Positions 36,103-42,847 of a stretch of 64,000 nucleotides of DNA are shown here, piece after piece. Position 1 is the first letter of the stretch; each line of letters begins with the position of its first letter. Below the pieces are notes generated by a model. The model did not search any database. It was not told the origin of the DNA and was given only the letters and a program-made list of their open reading frames with translations. Source of the stretch: Chryseobacterium mulctrae. Lineage in GTDB: Bacteria; Bacteroidota; Bacteroidia; Flavobacteriales; Weeksellaceae. The translations under genes were made by a program, and so were the position numbers. The DNA is taken from assembly GCF_006175945.1 (NCBI RefSeq), contig NZ_VAJL01000001.1, positions 248,001 through 312,000 of the forward strand, read 5' to 3'.

Positions 36103-37233
36103 TTATTTAAAAGGCTTTCTCTGAATCCACTCTACTTTTGGATTTAATGATGTGAAAATCTTTTCCATAAAAGGATTGATGGCTTTGTTGTTATGTTTTA
36201 TTAAACCAAAAATCTCTACAGGTTCGGCACCAATTGTAGATTTTATTTCGAGTGCAGTTCTGCCAAAAACAATACGCTTGAACTGATTTGAAATTCCAAA
36301 TTCGGTCATATCAAAAAGCATATTCAGATAAATATGTTTTTCTTTCTGAATCTCTTTATCATAGCCTAAAAAATAGGTATCAATATCGTTGTTATTAAGA
36401 ATTAAAGTATAAAAGCCAATCAGTTTTTCATTAAAAAAATATCCGAAGACCTTGAAATTCTCCTCCAGATTTTGCTTCATACTTTCAAAATGATCTTTTG
36501 TGAGAAAAAAGGTATTGAAGGGAGCGTTTTCTGCAACATTTTGATACAGAATATTCATTTCATTCTGATGCTTTTTAATCGACTGAATATCTAATTCTAA
36601 TTTTTGAATTCCATCAATCTTTTTCTTTGCTGATTTCAGTCTTGCACGATATTTTTTAGATAAATCATTGCTATAATCTTCAAAACAATTCCATTCCGGT
36701 TTTATATTTAAAATCATGTTCGGCTGTACTGAAAACCTGTAAAATGATTTAAATTTTTCCTCTTCAAAGTTTTTCAAAAATGATTTCTGATAATCTTTAT
36801 AAATAATCAATGATGTTTTTCCTAATATTGCTTGAATATTTTGTGAAACTTCATTCAACAAAAGAATCGCTTTTTCAGTTGGAATTTTTGAAGTGTCGAA
36901 ATAAAAACCGTTTTGCCCGGTCAACATATTATTACCTAAAATCATCACATCTTTACTCAACTGTTTGGTCAAAAAATTTCTTAAACTACACAAAATTTCG
37001 TCTTTCTGAAAACTTTTATGTTCAATAAAACTTAAGTATTGAAATAATGCACCACCAATTAATTCTTCATCAGAAAAGAAACCGACAAAACAATATTTCA
37101 TGTTCATCGGTTTTGATTCTTCCAAAACACTAAAGTATTCTTCAGACAACATAATATTTTGCTGTCCGATGATGATATTCCAATTAATTGGAAGCTCAGT
37201 AGTTGAATTAAAAATTTTAAAAGTATAAGGCAT
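36103..37233 (-). CDS. GNAT/FemAB-like acyltransferase, unknown substrate
   Basis: A 376-residue cytoplasmic protein whose second half has a GNAT/FemAB-like layout: LSKKYRARLKSAKKK basic helix, then VFGYFFNEKLIGFYTLIL and YFLGYDKEIQKEKHIYLNMLFDMTEFGI, the latter resembling the acyl-CoA-binding turn. Relatives are often called peptidoglycan bridge or GNAT-family proteins, without known substrates. An earlier in-frame GTG (37245) would place the start inside a hairpin; ATG at 37233 is preferred. It follows the DUF1761 gene by 41 nt on the same strand, so read-through from it is likely. Confidence 0.72.
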   Translation of the reverse strand: MPYTFKIFNSTTELPINWNIIIGQQNIMLSEEYFSVLEESKPMNMKYCFVGFFSDEELIGGALFQYLSFIEHKSFQKDEILCSLRNFLTKQLSKDVMILGNNMLTGQNGFYFDTSKIPTEKAILLLNEVSQNIQAILGKTSLIIYKDYQKSFLKNFEEEKFKSFYRFSVQPNMILNIKPEWNCFEDYSNDLSKKYRARLKSAKKKIDGIQKLELDIQSIKKHQNEMNILYQNVAENAPFNTFFLTKDHFESMKQNLEENFKVFGYFFNEKLIGFYTLILNNNDIDTYFLGYDKEIQKEKHIYLNMLFDMTEFGISNQFKRIVFGRTALEIKSTIGAEPVEIFGLIKHNNKAINPFMEKIFTSLNPKVEWIQRKPFK

Positions 37234-37258
37234 AAAAAAGGCCACAAATGCAGCCTTA
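37234..37258 (-). terminator. Weak hairpin after the DUF1761 gene, abutting the next start
   Basis: On the minus strand a 5-bp stem (AAGGC / GCCTT) with a 10-nt loop is followed by a T6 tract that ends just before the ATG at 37233. It may be a terminator or a structure that covers the next gene's start. Confidence 0.35.
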
Positions 37259-37274
37259 AAATTTATATTTAAAA

Positions 37275-37793
37275 TTATTTTTGAGTCACCCAGTTAAATC
37301 CGTCCATTGCGTACCATCCACAAATAATTCCGCCCATTAAAGTAATAGTGATCGTCCAGAATCCGGTGTTGATGAAAACATATTTCCAAGATTTTCTTTC
37401 AAACATTGCATTGATGGCAATTAAAGGAAAAACAAAGAAAATTCCCGTCATAAAAGAATGTAATGCACCGTGACCAAATGAGCGATATGCTTTACCGTAA
37501 TCATTCATAAAAGCAGCGTAAGAAGGTTTCGCCAAAGTTTCGTCACCGCCAATCATTCCTAAAGCTCCAAACTGATGAATCGTTACAAACTGAAGAAACA
37601 TTCCGATTAAAAAAGATAAAATAATCGACAAAATAAAGACGACGCCCATATTTGCGCCTTTCATTTTCTCTTCTGTTAATCCACATTCTCTCATCCATGC
37701 TTTCCCTAAAAGTTTAGGATTATACCAAATAAATCCCATCACCAAAGGAATCAATGAGGCAAGAAGTATTGCCAGAAAGTTAATTTGTATCAT
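37275..37793 (-). CDS. DUF1761 membrane protein
   Basis: A 172-residue membrane protein with four predicted helices, of the DUF1761 family (function unknown). The family signature is the first helix with GFIWYNPKLLGKAWM, followed by GLTEEKMKGANMG. The C-terminus has GGIICGWYAMDGF. An IS5-family element begins 14 nt upstream of the ATG and separates the gene from its likely native promoter box at 38719-38726. Expression may now depend on transcription from inside the element or on an outward promoter. Confidence 0.85.
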   Translation of the reverse strand: MIQINFLAILLASLIPLVMGFIWYNPKLLGKAWMRECGLTEEKMKGANMGVVFILSIILSFLIGMFLQFVTIHQFGALGMIGGDETLAKPSYAAFMNDYGKAYRSFGHGALHSFMTGIFFVFPLIAINAMFERKSWKYVFINTGFWTITITLMGGIICGWYAMDGFNWVTQK

Positions 37794-37804
37794 AGTTTTT
37801 AGAT

Positions 37805-37807
37805 ATA
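37805..37807. other. Putative target-site duplication, left copy
   Basis: ATA next to the left IS end; the same ATA is at 38705-38707 next to the right end. Three bases is short and could be chance. Confidence 0.5.
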
Positions 37808-38704
37808 AAACCTGTTTAAACTTTTATTTTTCTGAGAAACAAAATAGAGAAAGCGAGATAATGTAGATTTGTCCAAGTAATATTCAAAGTCTCAAATCTT
37901 ACTAATAAAGCTTTGAAGCTATCAAGCCATGCATTTGCTTTTTCTATTTTGAATCTTCTTTTATACAACTCATTATCAAAATATTTTTCATTCTTTGTAT
38001 CCCTGTTACGAGGATTCCCTTTGATATTTCCAATAATTTCTTTTTTATACAGCATATCTCTAAGTTTTTTACTGTCAAAACCAGAGTCGGCATTAAGAAA
38101 TAATCCCTTACACTCTATATCAGCAGCATCCAGAAGACCGAAAATCTCTTCCAAAGTATCTTCAATATTATAAAGATCATGATGTTCACCGCTTATTGGC
38201 TTTCCCATTGAAAGCATTTGTCCCTGATTATCACAGAGAAAAATACAATTACTGGTCTTAGATGATTTTCTTCCCTGATAACCTACCGATTCTCCTCCTG
38301 TTTTACTTCGGGTATGGCTTCCATCCAATTGGACACTGGAAAGATCTAATTTCCTTTTATTATTTTGAAGAAGAGAAATCCAAATTCTTTTGAAAGAGCC
38401 GTCCTTACACCATTTATTGAAATAATAATAGACTAATTGCCAGCTTATTGTTTCTTTTGAAAAATATTCTTTGAGGCTTAATTCCCGCCATTGGCAGCCT
38501 GTTTTCAATCGTTTTATAATGAGTTTAAAGATTTTTCCTAAATCAAATCTCGTGGAAAACCCTCGTTTGCCTTTGCTTAAATGAGGTAAAATCCATTTTT
38601 CCAGTTTATCTTTGCTTATGAGTTCCAGATTTTAGTTCTTTTTTTTGCAACTCTAAATTGCTAATTTTCTGGAAACTCTTTTTCTAAAAAGTTTAAACAG
38701 GTTT
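37808..38704 (-). mobile_element. IS5-family insertion sequence, 897 bp
   Basis: The element is bounded by perfect 18-bp terminal inverted repeats beginning AAACCTGTTTAAAC (37808-37825 and 38687-38704) and flanked by the 3-bp direct repeat ATA. It holds one IS5-type transposase gene on the minus strand, whose stop codon lies inside the left repeat. The element lies just upstream of the DUF1761 gene, in the same direction, between that gene and a TAGATTTG box. Confidence 0.88.
37816..38628 (-). CDS. IS5-family transposase with no standard start codon at full length
   Basis: A DDE transposase with a frame open from 38631 to the stop at 37816. From the CTG at 38628 it would have 270 residues, normal for IS5 transposases, and include the N-terminal helix-turn-helix domain (DKLEKWILPHLSKGKRG, then RLKTGCQWREL). 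DDE residues are the Asp in VQLDGSHTRSK, the Asp in LNADSGFD and the Glu in RRFKIEKANAW. There is no ATG, GTG or TTG before the N-terminal domain; an in-frame TTG at 38508 would give 230 residues and lose part of it. Either the CTG is used or an ATG has mutated to CTG. Confidence 0.8.
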   Translation of the reverse strand: MELISKDKLEKWILPHLSKGKRGFSTRFDLGKIFKLIIKRLKTGCQWRELSLKEYFSKETISWQLVYYYFNKWCKDGSFKRIWISLLQNNKRKLDLSSVQLDGSHTRSKTGGESVGYQGRKSSKTSNCIFLCDNQGQMLSMGKPISGEHHDLYNIEDTLEEIFGLLDAADIECKGLFLNADSGFDSKKLRDMLYKKEIIGNIKGNPRNRDTKNEKYFDNELYKRRFKIEKANAWLDSFKALLVRFETLNITWTNLHYLAFSILFLRKIKV

Positions 38705-38707
38705 ATA
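38705..38707. other. Putative target-site duplication, right copy
   Basis: ATA directly after the right IS end, matching 37805-37807. Confidence 0.5.
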
Positions 38708-38718
38708 GTTTAGTTTCT

Positions 38719-38726
38719 CAAATCTA
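38719..38726 (-). promoter_or_regulatory. Likely native -7 box of the DUF1761 gene, now cut off by the IS
   Basis: TAGATTTG on the minus strand matches TAnnTTTG. Without the IS and one ATA copy it would end about 29 nt before the DUF1761 ATG, a normal leader. Confidence 0.5.
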
Positions 38727-38770
38727 CATTAAAAATGATTACAAAAAACGTAGTAAAAAAAATATCCGGT

Positions 38771-39394
38771 CTATTGAAAAAGACTTTGAATAAGTTTGAA
38801 GCTTTCAGAAATTCTTTCAGGATTGGTCATATAATAATAAAGAGCGTAAGGAATACCCGGGAAAATCTCTAGAATTATTACAAATAATGGTAATAACAGA
38901 TAAAGAAATATCGGGAATTTTCTTTTCATCGAAAACTTTTTTATTATTGCATTCCAAATGATTTTTATTCTGTCTTTATCATTCCATAGAATTAGAAAAC
39001 ATAAAAGAAAGTAATATGCAAAACGCCTTGCAAAAGACTGCCCCATTCCTTCATCCATAAAACTGATATCCATTAAAACAATATTGGCAGCAATGGGAAT
39101 GAAGAAGATAACTCCTAAAATCGCTGTAGATTCAAACAGCAGTAAAATTCCTGCGATGATCTGAAGAATTCCTACAGTTGTTTTTAAAGGTTCGTGATCA
39201 AATAAAAACCACATTACTTTAAACAAAGGCAGATCTTTCAACGGAACCAGCAAATCACTGGAAGAAACTCCAAACTGACCATCTACAAGTTTACTATAAC
39301 CATAATTGATAAAAGTAAAAGCAAGTAAAAATCTCGCTGCTAAAATGAAATAATCCCATTATCTTTTTTTAGGAATCGAACGTAATTTTGCAAT
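38771..39394 (-). pseudogene. DoxX-like membrane protein gene with an in-frame stop after 12 codons
   Basis: From ATG at 39394 the frame reads MIAKLRSIPKKR, then TAA (39359-39361), then continues open for 195 codons as WDYFILAARFLLAFTFINYGYSKL and onward to 38771. The continuing part has four to five membrane helices and the NYGYSKL turn of DoxX-like proteins. The first helix and family N-terminus lie after the stop, with no ATG until far inside, so a single nonsense change seems to have broken the gene. A TTG restart at 39253 would lose the first helix. Read-through or a sequencing error are the alternatives. Confidence 0.72.
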
Positions 39395-39418
39395 CATATT
39401 TTTAAGGTTTAATTTTCG

Positions 39419-39426
39419 TATTTTTG
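39419..39426 (+). promoter_or_regulatory. -7 box of the ABC-F gene
   Basis: TATTTTTG followed by GCGCC, 39 nt before the ATG at 39466, matches TAnnTTTG. Confidence 0.5.
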
Positions 39427-39465
39427 CGCCTCAATCGAAATTTCAAATAAAACTTTCACTCTATA

Positions 39466-41364
39466 ATGAATTACGTTTCAGTCGAAAATCTTACCAAATC
39501 ATATGGCATCAAAACTTTGTTTAAAAATGTCTCATTTCACGTTAATGAAGGTGACAAAATTGCCATAGTTGCCAAAAACGGCAGCGGAAAATCTACCCTT
39601 CTGAAAATTTTGATGGGAAAAGAGATTGCAGACAGCGGTTCTGTAGTTATTAATAAAGATATTCAGGTAGTTTTGTTTGATCAGGAAATCGATTTTGAGT
39701 CTGATCTTACTATCGACGAGTTTATGATGACTTTAGATTCTGCTCCTATTTTAGCTTTAAAAAAATATCATCATGCTTTGCTTTCAGGAAATCCGGATGA
39801 GATGGAAACAGCACTTGCAGAAATGGAGATTCACAAAGCATGGGATTTGGAAAATGAAATGAGCCAGATTCTTTCTCAGTTGAAAATTACAGATTTAACA
39901 GCCAAAATGGGAATGCTTTCGGGTGGACAGATTAAGCGTGTTGCTTTGGCAAAACTTTTAACAGAAACCAGAGCAGAACACCGTCACACTCTTTTAATTA
40001 TGGATGAGCCAACCAACCACCTTGATGTGGAAATGGTAGAATGGCTTGAAAATTATTTAAATAAAGCAAAAATCACTTTAATTCTTGTTACTCACGACCG
40101 TTATTTCCTTGATGCGGTTTGTGGGATTATCTGGGAAATGGAAGATCAGAATATGTACTTCCATAATGGTTCGTATGCGACTTATCTTGAAAACAAAATG
40201 ATTCGTGAGGATAATATGAATTCTACGATTGACAAAGCGCAAAACCTTTACAGAAAGGAATTGGAATGGATGCGAAGACAACCTAAAGCAAGAACTACCA
40301 AATCAAAATCTAGACAAGATGATTTTTACGAAACTGAAAAAGTAGCAAAAACAGATACCCGTAAAGAAAAATTGGAGCTTGATTTTGAAATGAAAAGATT
40401 GGGTAACAAAATCCTTGAACTTAAAGATATTTCTAAAAGTTATGGTGATAAATTGTTGCTGAAAGATTTCAGTTATTCTTTCCAAAGAGGAGAAAAAGTA
40501 GGGATTGTAGGAAAAAACGGTGCCGGAAAATCTACTTTACTTAACATTATTCAAGGTTTTGAACCAAAAGATTCGGGAGAAATTGAAACCGGAGAAACCA
40601 TCAAGTTCGGATATTTTTCTCAAAAAGGACTTCAATATAAAGAAGAAGAAAGAGTAATTGATTTCATTAAAGAAATTTCTGAAAACTTCCCTTTGGCAAA
40701 TGGAAGAACGATTACCGCATCGCAGTTTTTGAGATTATTCTTATTTGATGATCAAACGCAGTATTCACCAATTTCTAAACTTTCGGGTGGTGAAAAAAGA
40801 AGACTGCATTTGATGTATATTTTATATCAAAACCCAAACTTTTTGATTTTTGATGAGCCTACCAATGATCTTGACCTTCCTACTTTGACGGTTTTGGAAA
40901 ACTTCCTTTTAAATTTCCAAGGCAGTTTAATCATCGTTTCTCACGACAGATATTTTATGGATCGTATTGTTGATCATATTTTAGCTTTTGAAGGTGAAGG
41001 AAAAATTAAAGATTTCATCGGAAACTTTTCAGAATACCGAGAAAATAAAAAACTGGAAGACGGAAGCCAGAAAAATGAAGATAAAAAAGCAAAAACTGTA
41101 GCTGAAAAGGTAGTTGAAAAACCAGTTGTTGCAGATGTTCCGAAAGCTCAAGCTCCAAAAAAGAAGCTTTCTTTCAAAGAACAACGTGAGCTGGAAACCA
41201 TTGAAAAAGAAATTCCGGAATTTGAAGGAAAAAGAGCCACAATTCTGGAACAACTGAATAATGAAACTGATTACGAAAAAATATCAAAACTTTCTGCAGA
41301 ATTGGAAAGCCTTGCTGAAAAGCTGGAAAACCATGAGATGAGATGGCTTGAGCTTCAGGACTAA
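39466..41364 (+). CDS. ABC-F family ATPase (Uup-like)
   Basis: A 632-residue cytoplasmic protein with two ABC ATPase domains and no membrane segment, the ABC-F layout of ribosome-acting factors. Walker A motifs are AKNGSGKST (36-44) and GKNGAGKST (about 349-357); signatures are LSGGQIKRV and LSGGEKRRL; Walker B regions are LLIMDEPTNHLD and FLIFDEPTNDLD. An interdomain linker with RRQPKARTTKSKSR follows the first domain. The C-terminal coiled coil (KLSFKEQRELETIEKE onward) is the Uup-type domain, so Uup is the closest subgroup. It is a single gene with its own promoter and terminator. Confidence 0.93.
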   Translation: MNYVSVENLTKSYGIKTLFKNVSFHVNEGDKIAIVAKNGSGKSTLLKILMGKEIADSGSVVINKDIQVVLFDQEIDFESDLTIDEFMMTLDSAPILALKKYHHALLSGNPDEMETALAEMEIHKAWDLENEMSQILSQLKITDLTAKMGMLSGGQIKRVALAKLLTETRAEHRHTLLIMDEPTNHLDVEMVEWLENYLNKAKITLILVTHDRYFLDAVCGIIWEMEDQNMYFHNGSYATYLENKMIREDNMNSTIDKAQNLYRKELEWMRRQPKARTTKSKSRQDDFYETEKVAKTDTRKEKLELDFEMKRLGNKILELKDISKSYGDKLLLKDFSYSFQRGEKVGIVGKNGAGKSTLLNIIQGFEPKDSGEIETGETIKFGYFSQKGLQYKEEERVIDFIKEISENFPLANGRTITASQFLRLFLFDDQTQYSPISKLSGGEKRRLHLMYILYQNPNFLIFDEPTNDLDLPTLTVLENFLLNFQGSLIIVSHDRYFMDRIVDHILAFEGEGKIKDFIGNFSEYRENKKLEDGSQKNEDKKAKTVAEKVVEKPVVADVPKAQAPKKKLSFKEQRELETIEKEIPEFEGKRATILEQLNNETDYEKISKLSAELESLAEKLENHEMRWLELQD

Positions 41365-41372
41365 ATAAACTA

Positions 41373-41409
41373 AAAAATAGCTGTTCAGTAATCGAACAGC
41401 TATTTTTTT
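41373..41409. terminator. Terminator after the ABC-F gene
   Basis: A perfect 14-bp stem (AAAAATAGCTGTTC / GAACAGCTATTTTT) with a 7-nt loop and T7. Its symmetry could also serve the small minus-strand gene at 41423. Confidence 0.85.
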
Positions 41410-41422
41410 ATGATATCTAAAA

Positions 41423-41581
41423 TTACTTTTTTCTGATCAATGTAAAAATACTGTAAAAAAGAAATGCGGTTCCTACAATAAGAAACCCATATTTTAGATA
41501 TATATTATCCTGAACTAAAGTCATTGCAATTCCTACAAAAAGCAAACCGATGACGGTAAAACTTGAACTTCTTTTTTGCAT
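41423..41581 (-). CDS. 52-residue membrane protein, unknown function
   Basis: A short open frame from ATG at 41581 encodes MQKRSSS, then two hydrophobic segments (FTVIGLLFVGIAMTLV and YGFLIVGTAFLFYSIFTLI) split by QDNIYLK, and ends in a basic IRKK. The positive-inside pattern and ATG in an A-rich setting (AAATAAATT upstream) support a real small membrane protein. It fills a 270-bp gap that has no other gene and ends at the symmetrical ABC-F terminator. No family is recognised. Confidence 0.65.
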   Translation of the reverse strand: MQKRSSSFTVIGLLFVGIAMTLVQDNIYLKYGFLIVGTAFLFYSIFTLIRKK

Positions 41582-41633
41582 AATTTATTTTATAGATAGG
41601 TGTGTTACTGGCTATATTTGTTACAAAAATCTA

Positions 41634-42689
41634 TTATAATTCAACAACTTTTTCTTTTTTAGAACTTTCAAGAGCGGCTTCAATAATTTTCATATTTTGT
41701 ATGACTTCATTTCCAAGAGATGGTAAAGCATATCCAAAAACAATGTGTTCGTAGATTTGTTGATAATAATTCATGTAATTTCCGAATTCACTTGAAGTTA
41801 AAACTCTTTCAGTTTCGGAATTTTCATTAAAATAATTAAGAATTCCATCAGCTTCTTTTAAAGGCTGCATCCATTCTTTTCCATAAGTTGGAACCGCGCC
41901 TGCTACCAATTCATTTTCCTGATTATCTGTACGCTCTTGCAAGAAACTTCCTTTATCACCATGAATTTTATAGGCATAATGGTCTTCCTTGGTAAAAACA
42001 GAAGATTTTAATCTCACTCGTAAATCATTTTTATAATACAAAAGAATTTCAAAATAATCGTTGGCAAAACTCTCCCCTTTCATTGAAAAAACATCAGCAA
42101 AAAGTTTTTCAGGAAAGCCAAAAAGCTGGACCGCCTGATCAACTAAATGCGAACCTAAATCGTGCATTGATCCTGAACCGTTTTGTTCAGGGTTTTCTTT
42201 ATGTTCTTTTCCGCTTGGCTCGGTTCTGAATCTGTCGAAACGAATTTCAGTTTCTCTTACATTTCCTAATTTTCCTTCTGCCAAAACTTTTTGTACCTGA
42301 AGATAATCACGGTCGAATCTTCTGTTTTGGTAAACACTTAAGAAAAGATTTTTATTTTCAGCCAAATTCACCAGTTCTTCTGCTTCTGAAACCGTAACAG
42401 TAAACGGTTTTTCTACAATTACATTTTTTCCAGCTTCCAGAGCCATTTTCACATATTCAAAATGAGTCTGAACCGGAGTATTCACAACAACTACTTCAAT
42501 ATCTGCATTTTTCAGCATCTCTTCTATCGAACGGTAAATTTCTGCATCGGGGTATTTTTCTTTAGAATCATCCTTTGATCTTTCAACAACAGAAGACATA
42601 AAAAAACCAGGATGTTCTTTTAAAAATGGAGCGTGAAAAACTTTACCGCTCATTCCAAATGCGCAAAGACCTACTTTTACCAATTGCAT
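41634..42689 (-). CDS. Gfo/Idh/MocA-family oxidoreductase
   Basis: A 351-residue NAD(P)-dependent oxidoreductase. The Rossmann fold opens with VGLCAFGMSGKVFHAPF, followed by the Lys/Pro motif VEKPFTVTVSEAEEL, and the catalytic region DLGSHLVDQAVQLFG has the conserved His. YdgJ-like and inositol- or sugar-dehydrogenase relatives share this layout; the sugar is unknown. The ATG at 42689 is chosen because it begins the Rossmann strand; an earlier TTG (42707) adds six unlikely residues. A TATCTTTG box on the minus strand ends 15 nt upstream. Confidence 0.92.
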   Translation of the reverse strand: MQLVKVGLCAFGMSGKVFHAPFLKEHPGFFMSSVVERSKDDSKEKYPDAEIYRSIEEMLKNADIEVVVVNTPVQTHFEYVKMALEAGKNVIVEKPFTVTVSEAEELVNLAENKNLFLSVYQNRRFDRDYLQVQKVLAEGKLGNVRETEIRFDRFRTEPSGKEHKENPEQNGSGSMHDLGSHLVDQAVQLFGFPEKLFADVFSMKGESFANDYFEILLYYKNDLRVRLKSSVFTKEDHYAYKIHGDKGSFLQERTDNQENELVAGAVPTYGKEWMQPLKEADGILNYFNENSETERVLTSSEFGNYMNYYQQIYEHIVFGYALPSLGNEVIQNMKIIEAALESSKKEKVVEL

Positions 42690-42704
42690 AGATTTATTTT
42701 TTAA

Positions 42705-42712
42705 CAAAGATA
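42705..42712 (-). promoter_or_regulatory. -7 box of the Gfo/Idh/MocA gene
   Basis: TATCTTTG on the minus strand ends 15 nt before the ATG at 42689. Confidence 0.45.
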
Positions 42713-42807
42713 TTTAAATTTAGAAACATCAGAATTGGAAAAATTAACTCATAAAATGATATGATAAATATCAGAAAATAATTTTTAATTATTCTAAACA
42801 ACAATGT

Positions 42808-42815
42808 TACATTTG
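42808..42815 (+). promoter_or_regulatory. -7 box of the siderophore receptor gene
   Basis: TACATTTG ends 32 nt before the ATG at 42848 and matches TAnnTTTG. No Fur site was recognised with confidence. Confidence 0.45.
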
Positions 42816-42847
42816 CGCATTATTTAAAACCTCTCTAAATAATCTAA

